DNA of 64,000 nt from Actinomycetota bacterium (GCA_016870775.1 VGAK01000001.1:1-64000); one strand, 5' to 3'. Positions 52,402 to 63,273 are shown, counted from the first letter of the stretch. The notes: a model not told the origin generated them from the sequence alone. A program made the numbers and translations.

Positions 52402-55400
52402 GGGCGGCCTCCATCACTCGCTCGACTGCCTCATCCTCGGTGAGGCCCGCCGCGCGCGCCTCGGCCATCACCTCGAGCACGCGCTTGTAGTCGCGCGGCA
52501 TCACCTTGCGGAACGAGGACACCTCGATGGACCACGCACCGAGGATCCGTGCCGCGACCGCCGAGCCGGTCAGTGCCCCGTGGCGCTCGACGGTGGCGCG
52601 CAGCCATTCCTCGTCGTCGCCCACTGGCTCGATGTCGACCATCTCGTAGTTCATGTTCGATGGCAGGCGACCATCCGGGTCCCACACGAAGGCGATGCCC
52701 CCCGACATACCAGCCGCGAAGTTGCGCCCGGTGTCACCGAGGACGACGACGCGCCCGCCGGTCATGTACTCGCACCCGTGGTCACCCACGCCCTCCACCA
52801 CCGCGGTCGCCCCGGAGTTGCGCACGCAGAAGCGCTCCCCGACCGTGCCGCGGATGAAGATCTCACCATCGGTGGCGCCGTAGCCGATCACGTTGCCCGC
52901 GATCACGTTGTCCTCCGCCACGAACGGGGCATCGGGGTGCGGGTGCACCACGAGGCGCCCGCCCGAGAGACCCTTGCCGAGGTAATCGTTCGAGTCGCCG
53001 ACGAGACGCAACTCGATGCCGCGGGGCACGAAGGCCCCGAAACTCTGGCCGGCCGAGCCGGTGAAGCGGATCGAGATCGTGCCGTCGGGCAGACCCTGCC
53101 CACCCCACGTGCGCGTCACGAGGTTGCCGAGCATCGTGCCGACCGTGCGGTTCACGTTGCGGATCGGCATGTCGAGCACCACCGGCTCGCGGTTCTCGAT
53201 CGCGGTGCGGCACCGGGCGATCAACTCGGCATCGAGGGCCTCATCGAGGCCGTGGTCCTGGGGCTTGGAGGCGTGGGGCGTCTGGGAATACGGGTTTTGT
53301 GCGGGCTCCAGGATCGGGGCGATGTCGAGTCCCTTCGCCTTCCAATGGTCCACCGCGGCGCGGGCATCGATCATCTCCACACGACCGACCGCCTCGGCGA
53401 GCGAGCGGAACCCGAGAGACGCGAGGATCTCGCGCACCTCCTCGGCGACGTACTCGAAGAAGTTCACCACGAACTCGGCCTTGCCCGAGAATCGCGCGCG
53501 CAGCGTCGGGTTCTGCGTGGCGATCCCCACCGGGCAGGTGTCGAGGTGACAGACGCGCATCATGATGCACCCGCTCACCACGAGCGGTGCGGTCGCGAAC
53601 CCGAACTCCTCGGCACCGAGGAGTGCGGCCACGACGACATCGCGTCCGGTCTTCATCTGCCCATCTGCCTGCACCACGATGCGGTCGCGCAGGCCGTTCA
53701 ACATGAGTGTCTGCTGGGTCTCGGCGAGGCCGAGTTCCCACGGGGCACCCGCGTGCTTGAGCGAGGTGAGCGGCGAGGCGCCGGTGCCGCCGTCATGGCC
53801 CGAGATGAGCACCACATCGGCCTTGGCCTTGCTGACTCCGGCCGCGACCGTGCCCACACCGACCTCCGCCACGAGCTTGACGTGCACGCGCGCGGCCGGA
53901 TTCGAGTTCTTGAGGTCGTGGATCAACTGCTTGAGATCCTCGATCGAGTAGATGTCGTGGTGCGGGGGCGGACTGATCAGCCCGACCCCCGGCGTGGACA
54001 GCCGCGTCTTGGCGATCCATGGGTACACCTTGTGACCCGGCAGTTGACCACCCTCGCCGGGCTTGGCCCCCTGGGCCATCTTGATCTGGAGATCGTCGGC
54101 GTTCACGAGGTACTCACTGGTCACGCCGAAGCGACCCGAGGCGACCTGCTTGATCGCCGAGCGCCTCGAGTCCCCGTTGGGCAGCGGCACGTACCGCTCC
54201 GGGTCCTCGCCGCCCTCGCCCGTGTTCGACTTCCCCCCGATGCGGTTCATCGCGATCGCGAGCGTCTCGTGCGCCTCGGCAGAGATCGATCCGTAGCTCA
54301 TCGCACCGGTCGAGAACCTCTTGACGATCTCCGAGACCGGCTCGACCTCCTCGATCGGGACCGGTGGGCGCGCCCCCGCCCGCAACTCGAACAGACCGCG
54401 CAACGTGGCGAGCGTGCGCGACTGGTCGTCGACGGCCGCCGTGTACTCCTTGAACAAGTCGTAGCGACCCGCGCGGGTGGCGTGCTGGAGCCGGTAGACG
54501 GTCTCGGGATTGAACAGGTGCAGTTCGCCCTCGCGACGCCACTGGTACTCACCGCCCAGCTCGAGTTTTCGGTGCGCCCTGAGATCGGGGCGCTTCGGGT
54601 GCGCGGTGGCATGGCGCATCGCCACCTCGCGGGCGATCTCGTCGAGGCCGATGCCCCCGAGCCGCGACACGGTGCCCGTGAAGAACTCATCGACGACCTC
54701 GTCGGCGAGGCCGATCGCCTCGAAGATCTGCGCGCCGGTGTAGGAGGCCACCGTCGAGACCCCCATCTTGGACATCACCTTCAGCACCCCTTTTCCGGAG
54801 GCCTTGATGTAGCTCTTCACCGCCTTGACCGGGTCGATGCCGCCCATCTGATGCAAGCCTCGGCCCTCGTCGGCGGTGATCATGTCCTCGATCGACTCGA
54901 ACGCCAGGTACGGGTTGATCGCGCCGGCTCCGAATCCGATGAGCAGCGCCATGTGGTGCACCTCGCGTGCGTCGCCGCACTCGACGACGAGGCCCACCTT
55001 GGTGCGCCGCTTCTCGCGGATGAGATGGTGGTGGACCGCCGCCGTCAGCAGGAGCGAGGGCACCGGGGCCCACACCTCGTCGGAGTTGCGGTCCGAGAGC
55101 ACGATGATGCGCGCACCCGCGTCGATCGCCTCGCTCACCTCGGCTCGCACGCGGTCGAGCGCCTCGCGAAGTCCCCCGCCGCCGCCGGCGACGCGGAAGA
55201 GCCCGCCCACGACGACCGATGCGAGGTGGGGGTGCGTGCCGTCGTCGTCGATGTGGATGATGCGGGCGAGATCGTCGTTGTCGATGATCGGGAACGGCAG
55301 CACGAGTTGGCGGCACGAGTCCGGTCCCGGGGCGAGCAGGTTCGCCTCGGGTCCGACCGAGGTGCCCACCGAGGTCACGACCTCCTCGCGGATCGCATCG

Positions 55401-56962
55401 AGCGGCGGGTTTGTGACCTGGGCGAAGAGCTGCTGGAAGTAGTCGAAGAGCAGGCGCGGACGCTCCGACAGGACCGCGATCGGGGTGTCGGTGCCCATCG
55501 AGCCGATCGGCTCGGCGCCGGCGCGCGCGGTGGGGGCGATGATGACCTTCAGTTCCTCCTCGGTCCAGCCGAACATCTGCTGGCGGCGCAGGACGCTGTC
55601 GTGGCTGTGCACGACGTGCTCGCGGGCGGGAAGGTCGGCCAGTCGCGTGAGACCCTTCTCGAGCCACTCCGCGTACGGGTGCTCGGCGGCGAGGGACAAC
55701 TTGATCTCCTCGTCGTCGATGATGCGGCCCTGCTCGGTGTCGATGAGGAACATCCGCCCGGGCTGCAGGCGCCCCTTGCGCACGACGCGCGCGGGGTCGA
55801 TCTCGAGCACGCCCGACTCGCTCGCCAGGACCACGAGTCCGTCCGAGGTGACCCACCAGCGACCGGGGCGCAGGCCGTTGCGGTCGAGCACCGCACCGAT
55901 CACGGTGCCGTCGGTGAACGCGACGTTGGCCGGGCCGTCCCAGGGCTCCATCAACGAGGCGTGGTACTCGTAGAACGCGCGCTTGCGGGGATCCATGCGC
56001 TCGTTGTTCTCCCAGGCCTCGGGGATCATCATCAACAGCGAGTGCGCCAGAGAGCGACCCGAGAGGTGCAGCAACTCGAGCACCTCGTCGAACGAGGCAG
56101 AGTCGCTCATCCCCGGCGCGCAGATCGGGAAGGCGCGCTCCAATCCCGGGATCGCCTTGCTCTCGAGCATCGACTCGCGGGTGCGCATCCAGTTGCGGTT
56201 GCCCTGGATGGTGTTGATCTCCCCGTTGTGGGCGATGTAGCGGTACGGGTGCGCGAGCGGCCACGACGGGAAGGTGTTGGTGGAGAAACGACTGTGCACG
56301 AGCGCGAGCGCCGATTCGATGCGCTCGTCCCACAGATCGGGGTAGAACTCACCGAGCTCGGGCGTGGTGAGCATGCCCTTCCACACGAGCGTGCGCGCCG
56401 ACAGTGACGGGAAGTATGTGCGCATCGGCCCGGAGAGCTCGCGCTCGATGCGCTTGCGGACGACGAGGATCCTGCGATCGAGGTCGATCCCCGCGGCGCC
56501 CTCGGGGTCGTCGAGGAAGAAGAGACGGAACGAGGGCATCACCGCGCGCGCCGACGCACCGAGACAATCCGGATTCACCCGCACCCCGCGCCACCCGAGC
56601 GAACGCAGACCCTCCTCGGCTGTGATCCGCTCGACCGTCGACATCGCCGATGCACACCCGGTCGGATCGGCCGGGAGGAACGCCATACCGACCGCATAGG
56701 ACCCGGCCGCGGGGAGGTCGAAGTCCACGGTCTCGCGCAGGAACCGGTCCGGCACCTGGATGAGGATCCCCGCACCGTCGCCCGTCTCGGCCTCGGCGCC
56801 GGTCGCACCACGGTGCTCCATGTTGCACAGGGCCGTGATTGCGAGAGTGACGATCTCGCGGCTCCGCGCCCCGTTGATGTTTGCCACGAACGACACACCA
56901 CAGGCGTCGTGCTCGAACCGGGGGTCGTAGAGACCGTGGCGCGCGGGCAGATCGGGATTCAT
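52394..56962 (-). CDS. gltB: glutamate synthase large subunit
   Basis: 1522 aa. The N-terminal glutaminase begins at Cys21 after a short propeptide ([16 protein letters not shown]), as expected for an Ntn hydrolase. Then come the central domain, the FMN-binding synthase domain ([36 protein letters not shown]), the 3Fe-4S site [15 protein letters not shown], and a C-terminal beta-helix ([21 protein letters not shown]). It makes two glutamates from glutamine and 2-oxoglutarate. ATG 56962 is the only start giving the correct propeptide. TACCAT near 57053 may be its -10, leaving a leader of about 80 nt in which I see no riboswitch. Confidence 0.96.
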   Translation of the reverse strand: MNPDLPARHGLYDPRFEHDACGVSFVANINGARSREIVTLAITALCNMEHRGATGAEAETGDGAGILIQVPDRFLRETVDFDLPAAGSYAVGMAFLPADPTGCASAMSTVERITAEEGLRSLGWRGVRVNPDCLGASARAVMPSFRLFFLDDPEGAAGIDLDRRILVVRKRIERELSGPMRTYFPSLSARTLVWKGMLTTPELGEFYPDLWDERIESALALVHSRFSTNTFPSWPLAHPYRYIAHNGEINTIQGNRNWMRTRESMLESKAIPGLERAFPICAPGMSDSASFDEVLELLHLSGRSLAHSLLMMIPEAWENNERMDPRKRAFYEYHASLMEPWDGPANVAFTDGTVIGAVLDRNGLRPGRWWVTSDGLVVLASESGVLEIDPARVVRKGRLQPGRMFLIDTEQGRIIDDEEIKLSLAAEHPYAEWLEKGLTRLADLPAREHVVHSHDSVLRRQQMFGWTEEELKVIIAPTARAGAEPIGSMGTDTPIAVLSERPRLLFDYFQQLFAQVTNPPLDAIREEVVTSVGTSVGPEANLLAPGPDSCRQLVLPFPIIDNDDLARIIHIDDDGTHPHLASVVVGGLFRVAGGGGGLREALDRVRAEVSEAIDAGARIIVLSDRNSDEVWAPVPSLLLTAAVHHHLIREKRRTKVGLVVECGDAREVHHMALLIGFGAGAINPYLAFESIEDMITADEGRGLHQMGGIDPVKAVKSYIKASGKGVLKVMSKMGVSTVASYTGAQIFEAIGLADEVVDEFFTGTVSRLGGIGLDEIAREVAMRHATAHPKRPDLRAHRKLELGGEYQWRREGELHLFNPETVYRLQHATRAGRYDLFKEYTAAVDDQSRTLATLRGLFELRAGARPPVPIEEVEPVSEIVKRFSTGAMSYGSISAEAHETLAIAMNRIGGKSNTGEGGEDPERYVPLPNGDSRRSAIKQVASGRFGVTSEYLVNADDLQIKMAQGAKPGEGGQLPGHKVYPWIAKTRLSTPGVGLISPPPHHDIYSIEDLKQLIHDLKNSNPAARVHVKLVAEVGVGTVAAGVSKAKADVVLISGHDGGTGASPLTSLKHAGAPWELGLAETQQTLMLNGLRDRIVVQADGQMKTGRDVVVAALLGAEEFGFATAPLVVSGCIMMRVCHLDTCPVGIATQNPTLRARFSGKAEFVVNFFEYVAEEVREILASLGFRSLAEAVGRVEMIDARAAVDHWKAKGLDIAPILEPAQNPYSQTPHASKPQDHGLDEALDAELIARCRTAIENREPVVLDMPIRNVNRTVGTMLGNLVTRTWGGQGLPDGTISIRFTGSAGQSFGAFVPRGIELRLVGDSNDYLGKGLSGGRLVVHPHPDAPFVAEDNVIAGNVIGYGATDGEIFIRGTVGERFCVRNSGATAVVEGVGDHGCEYMTGGRVVVLGDTGRNFAAGMSGGIAFVWDPDGRLPSNMNYEMVDIEPVGDDEEWLRATVERHGALTGSAVAARILGAWSIEVSSFRKVMPRDYKRVLEVMAEARAAGLTEDEAVERVMEAARG

Positions 56963-57126
56963 GTGCGACGTTCGTCCTTTGCGGAAAGAGACGGCCGCGG
57001 GAGCGGTCGATTCTGGTGTCCGCCGGGACAACGCTGGCCCGAACAACTGTTGATGGTACCGGTGCCCACGGCCGCGCCGCAATCAAATTCGGCACCCGCG
57101 AGGGCGACAGCGGATCAGCCGGAAAA

Positions 57127-57160
57127 CCGTGTGCCTGTCGTCTCAGCCGACAGGCACCGG
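57127..57160 (-). terminator. probable Rho-independent terminator after the crotonase gene
   Basis: Perfect 10-bp stem GTGCCTGTCG / CGACAGGCAC (57131-57140, 57148-57157) with a 7-nt loop, lengthened by CCG/CGG past one bulged base. On the minus strand the stem is followed by ACACGGTTTTCC, a short T-run. It lies 18-50 bp beyond the crotonase stop and before the gltB promoter. Confidence 0.6.
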
Positions 57161-57177
57161 CGCGTGGGCGGCCGGTC

Positions 57178-57993
57178 TCAGACGGGCTCGGCCCACGCGG
57201 GCGCGCGCTTCTCGAAGTCCGAGAGAACGGCCTCGCGCTGGTTCGCCTTGCCGATCAGACCACCGATGACCTCGCGCTCGGCGGCGAACTGGTCGGCGGC
57301 GTAGTCGAGTGCGAGCCTGTTGAGGAGGCGCTTTGCTCCGCGCACCGCATCGGGGCTGCGCCCACAGATCTCCCGCGCCCAGGCGAATGCATCCTCGAGC
57401 GGTGTCTCGGAGAGCCGGGTGACGACACCGATGGCGTGCGCCTCGCGACCGTCGAAGATGCGTGCCGACAGGACGATGTCCTTCATCACGTCGGGGCGCA
57501 CGAGCCCCTGCAGCAGCACGGTCCCGGCCATGTCGGGAACGAGACCCCAGTAGGTCTCGCGCACCGAGAACTTCGTGTCGGGGTGCGCGATCCGGATGTC
57601 GGCGCCGAGCGCGAGTTGGCATCCACCACCGAGGGCATGCCCGTGCACCGCGGCCACGACCGGCATCGGCAGTTCCTGCCACACCCACGAGGCCTGCTGG
57701 CCGAGGTGCGTGATCCCCGAGGCCGCCATGTCGCCCGCCTGCGGTGTGCGCTCGCCGTTTCGCCGCTCCCCACTGGCCATCCCGCCGAGCGAGGCGAGAT
57801 CGATGCCGGCACAGAACGACTTGCCCTCGCCCGAGACGACGACGACATTGACCCTCTTGTTTGTCTTCAGGCTCTCGCCGGCCTCGACGATGGCGGCGAA
57901 CTGGTCGCCGTCGAGTGCGTTTCGCTTGTCGGGACGGTTGAAGCGCACATGGGCGATGCCGTCGGAGATGTCGATGAGGACGCGGTCTGACAT
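57178..57993 (-). CDS. crotonase/enoyl-CoA hydratase family protein
   Basis: 271 aa crotonase fold. The oxyanion hole lies in GEGKSFCAGIDLASLGG and HGHALGGGCQLALGADIRI. Classical hydratase uses two Glu; here the first is Gln (GGGCQL) while the second region keeps Glu and an Asp eight residues on (SVRETYWGLVPDMAGT), a pattern shared with dienoyl-CoA isomerases and many actinobacterial crotonases. Hydration is therefore uncertain; isomerisation is possible. ATG 57993 lies 6 nt after CAGACT, in an inverted-repeat copy of the promoter of the divergent nitroreductase. Confidence 0.82.
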   Translation of the reverse strand: MSDRVLIDISDGIAHVRFNRPDKRNALDGDQFAAIVEAGESLKTNKRVNVVVVSGEGKSFCAGIDLASLGGMASGERRNGERTPQAGDMAASGITHLGQQASWVWQELPMPVVAAVHGHALGGGCQLALGADIRIAHPDTKFSVRETYWGLVPDMAGTVLLQGLVRPDVMKDIVLSARIFDGREAHAIGVVTRLSETPLEDAFAWAREICGRSPDAVRGAKRLLNRLALDYAADQFAAEREVIGGLIGKANQREAVLSDFEKRAPAWAEPV

Positions 57994-58072
57994 GCCCACA
58001 GTCTGCCACCACGGGTGAGCCGCCGTTCCATCGGAGAACGGGCACCCGACCGGGGCGTGGCAGACTGTGTGC
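57994..58072. promoter_or_regulatory. divergent twin promoters in a perfect 13-bp inverted repeat
   Basis: CACAGTCTGCCAC (57997-58009) and its exact inverse GTGGCAGACTGTG (58057-58069) flank a 47-bp centre. Each arm places CAGACT exactly 6 nt before the start codon of the crotonase (ATG 57993) or nitroreductase (GTG 58073). The arms may be duplicated -10 regions or a shared operator. Confidence 0.65.
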
Positions 58073-58720
58073 GTGAAACTGAACCTGTCCTCCGACGAAG
58101 TCCTCTCCACCACGCGCAGCGTCCGCAAGCGCCTCGACTTCGATCGTCCGGTCGAGCGAGAGATCGTGGAGGAGGCACTCGAGTTGGCCCTCCAGGCCCC
58201 GACCGGCTCGAACAGCCAGGGCTGGCACTGGATCATCATCGAGGATGCCGCCAAGAGGAAGGCCCTCGCCGACATCTACGCCGAGAATTTCAAGATCTAC
58301 GCATCGATGCCCGGCCGCGAGTACTCCGAGGGCGACACTCGCGGCGAGCGCATGGATGCGGTCCGCGACTCGGCCTGGTACCTCGCGGAGAACTTCCACC
58401 GCTCGCCGCTCATGCTGGTGCCCGCGATCGAGGGGCGTCTCGACAACCTGCCCTCGTTCGCGACCGCCTCGGTGTGGGGTTCGCTGTTGCCAGCAGTGTG
58501 GAGCTTCATGCTGGCCCTGCGCGAGCGCGGCATGGGTTCGGCCTGGACCACGATCCATCTCATGAACGGCGGCGAGGAGAAGGTCGCCGAGATCCTCGGG
58601 ATCCCGCACGACAGGATCAGCCAGGCCGGCTTGTTCCCGATCGCCTACACGATCGGCACCGACTTCAAACCCGCCAAGCGCGAGCCCCTCTCGAGCGTCC
58701 TCCACTGGGACAAGTGGTGA
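58073..58720 (+). CDS. nitroreductase family protein
   Basis: 215 aa FMN-dependent nitroreductase fold. STTRSVRKRLDFDRPVEREIVEEAL is the standard N-terminal helix with the FMN-binding Arg pair, APTGSNSQGWHWIIIEDAA binds flavin phosphate, and ERGMGSAWTTIHL with GIPHDRISQAGLFPIAY closes the fold. It probably reduces quinone- or nitro-like or enone substrates with NAD(P)H. GTG 58073 follows CAGACT by 6 nt. The shared mirror-image promoter with the crotonase suggests co-expression, perhaps in breakdown of an acyl-CoA or aromatic compound. Confidence 0.87.
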   Translation: MKLNLSSDEVLSTTRSVRKRLDFDRPVEREIVEEALELALQAPTGSNSQGWHWIIIEDAAKRKALADIYAENFKIYASMPGREYSEGDTRGERMDAVRDSAWYLAENFHRSPLMLVPAIEGRLDNLPSFATASVWGSLLPAVWSFMLALRERGMGSAWTTIHLMNGGEEKVAEILGIPHDRISQAGLFPIAYTIGTDFKPAKREPLSSVLHWDKW

Positions 58721-58728
58721 GATTCGCT

Positions 58729-58751
58729 CCGTCGGGCGACTGACCCGACGG
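58729..58751. terminator. hairpin between convergent nitroreductase and GntR genes
   Basis: CCGTCGGG - CGACTGA - CCCGACGG gives a perfect 8-bp stem with a 7-nt loop, in the 33-bp gap between the two stop codons. It could end transcripts from both sides; neither strand has a long T-run (GCCTATT follows on plus). Confidence 0.45.
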
Positions 58752-58753
58752 GC

Positions 58754-59485
58754 CTATTCGACGAGGCGCAACCCGCTCGGGGCGATCGATTGATCGGCGA
58801 ACGGGAGATCCACGACGAACTTGGTGCGATGCGCGGGGAACACGTGGTGGCTCACGAGCACCACGCGCCCCGATGTGTCCGTGGTCGTCCTCGTGCAGCG
58901 CAGCACCGGCGACCCAACCGGGACCGCGAGCAGCGCCGCCTCCGCGGAGTCTGCCGCATCGGCGCCGATCGTCTGGGTCGCACCGCTCAACGGGATGTCG
59001 AGGAGTTCGTAGAACGGCGACCGCTCCACGTCGGCCCGCGAGAGGTGCTGTGCGAGATCACCCGCGCACCACACGGTCACGATCGCAAACGGCTCGCCGT
59101 CGGCGAGATTGAGGCGCTTCACGCGCAACGCGTGGGGATTTCCGAACGCGCGGGCCACATCGCGGGGTGCCTTCTCGAAGGCGAACTCGAGGATCCGCCG
59201 CTCGGGCCTCACACCCGAGGCACGCATCTGCTCCTCGATCGTGGCGAGCCGCGCGAGCGGCTGGCGAACCGTCTCACCGGCGACGAACCACCCGAATCCC
59301 TGGCGCGCGTCGACGAGCCCCTCGTCGCGAAGCATCTCGAGTGCCTTGCGGATCGTGACGCGGCTCGCGGAGAACTCCACCGACAACTCGGACTCGCTCG
59401 GCAACAGACGACCGGCGGCGTACTCGCCCGAGTCGAGCCGCGCCCTGAGCTCCTCGGCGATTTGGTGGTATCGAATGGTGCGCAC
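58754..59485 (-). CDS. GntR family transcriptional regulator (HutC/UTRA subfamily)
   Basis: 243 aa. The N-terminal winged helix-turn-helix is classical GntR (YHQIAEELRARLDSGEYAAG, LPSESELSVEFSASRVTIRKAL, DARQGFGWFV). The remaining ~165 residues match a UTRA ligand domain (RILEFAFEKAPRDVARAFG, RLNLADGEPFAIVTVW), so it should sense a small acidic or sugar-like metabolite. It diverges from the aconitase gene over 69 bp that contains GntR-type sites, making aconitase a likely target and the gene probably self-regulated. Start GTG 59485; no ribosome site is evident. Confidence 0.87.
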   Translation of the reverse strand: MRTIRYHQIAEELRARLDSGEYAAGRLLPSESELSVEFSASRVTIRKALEMLRDEGLVDARQGFGWFVAGETVRQPLARLATIEEQMRASGVRPERRILEFAFEKAPRDVARAFGNPHALRVKRLNLADGEPFAIVTVWCAGDLAQHLSRADVERSPFYELLDIPLSGATQTIGADAADSAEAALLAVPVGSPVLRCTRTTTDTSGRVVLVSHHVFPAHRTKFVVDLPFADQSIAPSGLRLVE

Positions 59486-59507
59486 TTGTATTAGAGTTGT
59501 CTACACA
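59486..59507. promoter_or_regulatory. putative GntR operator between regulator and aconitase
   Basis: GTCTACAC (59499-59506) fits the GT-N-TA-N-AC core known for HutC-type GntR operators on both strands. An upstream half-copy TTGTATTA (59486-59493) repeats TTGTCTAC (59497-59504) 11 bp away, one helical turn. The site lies just upstream of the regulator's start and 48 bp before the aconitase ATG. Confidence 0.5.
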
Positions 59508-59554
59508 GGTCCCGAATGCAAGCCCCCCGCTTGCCGAGCGAAAGGCAATCCTCG

Positions 59555-61822
59555 ATGGTCGTGTCCGCAGGTACCCCGATCGATCTTGTAAATGCCGTGT
59601 ACCGACGCCTGCCGGGCAATGTCGAGACCGGGCGAGGGCGCCTCGGGCGCCCGCTCACCTTGGCCGAGAAGATCCTCGTGAACCACCTCGTCGATCCGGC
59701 CACCCAGGAGATGGAGCGTGGACGCAGCTACGCCGACTTCCGACCCGACCGCGTGGCGATGCAGGACGCCACCGCCCAGATGGCGCTGCTGCAGTTCATG
59801 ACCGCCGGGCTCCCCGCCACGGCGGTCCCCTCGACCGTGCACTGCGACCACCTCATCCTGGCAAAGACGGGAGCCGCACTGGACCTGCGCGATGCCAATG
59901 ACACCAACCGCGAGGTCTACGACTTCCTCCGCTCGGTCAGCGCCAAGTACGGGATCGGCTTCTGGGGACCGGGTAGCGGCATCATCCACCAGGTCGTGCT
60001 CGAGAACTACGCCTTCCCGGGCGGAATGATGATCGGCACCGACAGCCACACGCCGAATGCGGGCGGGCTCGGCATGGTCGCAATCGGCGTCGGTGGCGCC
60101 GATGCCGTCGACGTGATGACGGGATTCCCCTTCAACGTGCGCTTGCCGAGGGTGATCGGGGTCAATCTGACCGGGTCCCTGTCGGGGTGGTCGAGCCCCA
60201 AGGACGTCATCTTGGAGGTCGCACGCCTGCTCACCGTCGAGGGCGGCACGGGCGCGATCGTGGAGTACTTCGGCCCGGGTGCCGACTCGATCTCGGCCAC
60301 CGGCAAGGCGACCATCTGCAACATGGGTGCCGAGATCGGCGCGACCTGCTCGGTGTTCGGCTACGACGACAACATGGCCGAGTATCTGCGCGCAACCGGG
60401 CGGGCAGCGATCGCCGCTGCGGCCGACGGGGTGCGCGAGCACCTGCGGCCCGACGACGGTGCGCACTACGACCAGGTGCTCCAGATCGACCTGTCCACAC
60501 TCAAGCCGCTCATCAACGGTCCGCACTCCCCCGACCGCGCCCATCGGGTCGGCGACGAGGTCGGTGCTGCCGCTCGGTCGAACGACTGGCCACTCGAGGT
60601 CTCGGCGGCGCTGATCGGATCGTGCACGAACTCCTCGTACGAGGACATCACGCGCGCCGCATCGATCGCGCGTCAGGCCGCGGCCAAGGGACTGCGCGCC
60701 CGCACCGAACTGCTCGTCACCCCCGGCAGCGAGCAGATCCGTGCAACGATCGAACGGGACGGTCTCCTGGCCGATCTCGAGTCGATCGGTGCCACGGTGC
60801 TCGCCAATGCGTGCGGACCGTGCATCGGCCAGTGGGCGCGCCCGGCATCGGTCACCGGCACACCGAACTCGATCGTGAACTCCTTCAACAGGAACTTCCC
60901 GAAGCGCAACGACGGGTCGGCGAACACCCTCTCATTCGTGACGAGCCCCGACACGGTGATGGCGATCGCGCTCTCGGGACGCCTCGACTTCGACCCGACC
61001 ACCGACACGATCACCGCGGCCGACGGAACCGAGGTGCACCTCGACGAACCCGTCGGCGAGGTGCTCCCGGCACGCGGATACGACCCGGGCGTCGACACCT
61101 TCACTGCGCCCCCGGCGGACGGGTCCTCGGTCGTGGTGGAGGTCAGCCCGACGAGCAATCGGCTCCAGTTGCTCGACCCCTTCCCCGCATGGGACGGCAA
61201 CGACTACGTCGACCTGCCGGTCCTGATGAAGACCAGGGGGAAATGCACCACCGACCACATCTCGGCGGCCGGCAAGTGGCTCGCCTACCGGGGCCACCTC
61301 GAGAACATCTCGGGCAACCTCTTCCTCGGTGCTGTGAACGCCTTCGGTGGTGCCGTCGGCGAGGGACTCGACCACACCGACGGTGCGCGCCGGTCGTACC
61401 CCGACATTGCCAAGCGTTGGTCGCAGGCCGGGATCCGCTGGTGCGCGGTCGGCGACCAGAACTACGGCGAGGGTTCCTCGCGCGAGCACGCGGCGATGGA
61501 ACCGCGCTTCCGCGGTGGTGTGGTGATTTTTGCGCGGTCGTTCGCGCGCATCCACGAGACGAACCTGAAGAAGCAGGGTCTCATTCCCCTCACCTTCGCT
61601 GATCCGGGCACCTACGACCAGATCGAGGAGTCGGACCGCATCAGCGTGCTGGATCTGCCGCCGGTGCCGGATCGTGCGGTGACCTGCCGGATCACCAAGC
61701 CCGACGGTCGCACGATCGAGTTCCGGGCGGTGCACACCTTCTCCGATGAGCAGGTGGAGTGGTTCGAGGCCGGCTCCGCCCTCAACATCGTCCGGGCCAA
61801 GGTCGCCGAGGGGAAGAAATAG
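59555..61822 (+). CDS. acn: aconitate hydratase, mitochondrial type
   Basis: 755 aa. The 4Fe-4S ligands are Cys357 ([10 protein letters not shown]), Cys420 and Cys423 ([10 protein letters not shown]). Other landmarks are [33 protein letters not shown] and [15 protein letters not shown]. Length and the sequence style match mitochondrial aconitase rather than the ~900-aa AcnA/IRP form found in most actinobacteria. It isomerises citrate to isocitrate in the TCA cycle. ATG 59555 is preferred (AAAGG about 9 nt upstream); ATG 59516 is an alternative adding 13 residues. A divergent GntR regulator probably controls it. Confidence 0.93.
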   Translation: MVVSAGTPIDLVNAVYRRLPGNVETGRGRLGRPLTLAEKILVNHLVDPATQEMERGRSYADFRPDRVAMQDATAQMALLQFMTAGLPATAVPSTVHCDHLILAKTGAALDLRDANDTNREVYDFLRSVSAKYGIGFWGPGSGIIHQVVLENYAFPGGMMIGTDSHTPNAGGLGMVAIGVGGADAVDVMTGFPFNVRLPRVIGVNLTGSLSGWSSPKDVILEVARLLTVEGGTGAIVEYFGPGADSISATGKATICNMGAEIGATCSVFGYDDNMAEYLRATGRAAIAAAADGVREHLRPDDGAHYDQVLQIDLSTLKPLINGPHSPDRAHRVGDEVGAAARSNDWPLEVSAALIGSCTNSSYEDITRAASIARQAAAKGLRARTELLVTPGSEQIRATIERDGLLADLESIGATVLANACGPCIGQWARPASVTGTPNSIVNSFNRNFPKRNDGSANTLSFVTSPDTVMAIALSGRLDFDPTTDTITAADGTEVHLDEPVGEVLPARGYDPGVDTFTAPPADGSSVVVEVSPTSNRLQLLDPFPAWDGNDYVDLPVLMKTRGKCTTDHISAAGKWLAYRGHLENISGNLFLGAVNAFGGAVGEGLDHTDGARRSYPDIAKRWSQAGIRWCAVGDQNYGEGSSREHAAMEPRFRGGVVIFARSFARIHETNLKKQGLIPLTFADPGTYDQIEESDRISVLDLPPVPDRAVTCRITKPDGRTIEFRAVHTFSDEQVEWFEAGSALNIVRAKVAEGKK

Positions 61823-61848
61823 GTGCGGTTGCCGACGTCGAACGGGCG

Positions 61849-63273
61849 CTAGTCGGTTCCCGGTCGCCGCTCGAATTCAGCGTCCGGATCACCCCTGTAG
61901 TTGGAGGGCAGCGCACGCCTTATCTCGTCCTCGGTGGGCTCGCGGTGTTCCCGTGCCTCGACGGGGAGAAGCGCGGTGATCGCCGCCATGATCGCCTCGG
62001 TGTCCGTGTCCGGGTCGCTCCCGCCCACCGAGAAGGGCTCCCCCACCGTGATCGTGATGGTGGGTGGAGACGTGATGTTCGTGATGTTGGGCAGCTTGGC
62101 GTTGCGCGGCCACACGAGCTCGGTCCCCCAGATGCCCACGGGCACCACGCGCGCGCCGGTCTGGGCAGCGAGGCGCGCCGCCCCCCATCTGCCCTTCAGC
62201 ACCGGGTCGTAGAACGCGCGACCGCGCGGGATCGTGCCCTGGGGCATGATCGCCACGATGTCACCCGCCAGGAGTGCCTCCGATGCGGCACGCAGCGGCT
62301 CGTCGCTGCCCGTTCCGCGATCGACTCGGATGCCACCGAGGGCCGTCGCGAGCGGACCGATCACCGGCGCGTCGAACACCTCCTTCTTCCCGAGGAAACG
62401 AGCCGCGCGACCCGTGCGCGCCACCGCGAGCGCCACGGCGACGACATCGAAGTAACTGCGGTGGTTCCCGCAGATGATCGCCGGTCCGTCCGCGGGGATG
62501 TTCTCGGTGCCGGTGATCACGAAGCGGGCGTACGGGAACACCTCGGGACGCGCGACCTTCATCAGTGCCTGCTGGGCCTCGAGCCCCACGACCGGGATCT
62601 TCACCACACCCGGCGGGACATCCAGGTTCATCACCGGCCACCGTCGCGCGGCCGCCATGAGGCGAAGGCGCCAGTCCGGGTTCACGCAATGCGGGTGCGC
62701 GACGCCCGACAGCAACGGCTCGTCGTAGACACTGTCGGAGTAGGCCCACGAGGCCGCGAAATCGACGTCGTTCGCCTCGCACCATGCGCGCACCGCATCG
62801 CGCTTGCCGCGGCTCCACACATAGGACCCGACGATCTCGCCGGTGTAGACGCCATCGGCATCGACGTCGTAGACCGTCGCCACGACCGCATCGAACTCCA
62901 TCGCCCGCGCGAACGGCTCGATCAAGTCGAGCGGTGTCGTCGTGGCGAGCACGACCTTGCGACCCGCGACGCGATGCGACTCGATGACCTGTCGCGCGTA
63001 CGGCTGCACCATGGCGACGAGATCGGGGGCGGCACGCTCCGCGGCGGCACACACGTCGGCGCGCGCGTGGCCACGCATCGCATGCACAGCTTGCCGACCC
63101 AGGATCATCGACGGCAGGTTTTCCCCGAAGGTCTCGAACACTTGGTAGAGCAGCGACTCACCGGGGATCGACCGGTTGACAACACCGGTCTCGCGCAGCA
63201 CCCGGCTCACGACATGGGCAGATGCGCCCGACAGGAGCGTGCGATCCAGATCGAAGAAGGCTGCCGGCGCCAC
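61849..63273 (-). CDS. fused HAD-IB phosphatase / 1-acylglycerol-phosphate acyltransferase
   Basis: 474 aa bifunctional-looking protein. Residues 1-~215 are a HAD subfamily IB hydrolase: FFDLDRTLLSGAS (nucleophile Asp), KVVLATTTPLDLI and SWAYSDSVYDEPLL. Residues ~240-474 are PlsC-like: ICGNHRSYFDVVAVAL (the H-x4-D catalytic pair), IRVDRGTGSDEPL, IMPQGTIPRG and PVGIWGTELVWP. Such fusions probably act in phospholipid or lysophospholipid turnover, removing a phosphate and acylating. GTG 63273 has TAACCT 6 nt upstream, so it is leaderless. Converges on aconitase, 26 bp apart. Confidence 0.87.
   Translation of the reverse strand: MAPAAFFDLDRTLLSGASAHVVSRVLRETGVVNRSIPGESLLYQVFETFGENLPSMILGRQAVHAMRGHARADVCAAAERAAPDLVAMVQPYARQVIESHRVAGRKVVLATTTPLDLIEPFARAMEFDAVVATVYDVDADGVYTGEIVGSYVWSRGKRDAVRAWCEANDVDFAASWAYSDSVYDEPLLSGVAHPHCVNPDWRLRLMAAARRWPVMNLDVPPGVVKIPVVGLEAQQALMKVARPEVFPYARFVITGTENIPADGPAIICGNHRSYFDVVAVALAVARTGRAARFLGKKEVFDAPVIGPLATALGGIRVDRGTGSDEPLRAASEALLAGDIVAIMPQGTIPRGRAFYDPVLKGRWGAARLAAQTGARVVPVGIWGTELVWPRNAKLPNITNITSPPTITITVGEPFSVGGSDPDTDTEAIMAAITALLPVEAREHREPTEDEIRRALPSNYRGDPDAEFERRPGTD

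Noticed and set aside
51914-56407. Open frame of about 1500 codons on the plus strand
   Set aside because: It lies antisense to gltB/gltD, which have complete, ordered family motifs. Long antisense frames are expected in GC-rich coding DNA, and its Arg/His/Asp-rich composition is typical of such shadows.
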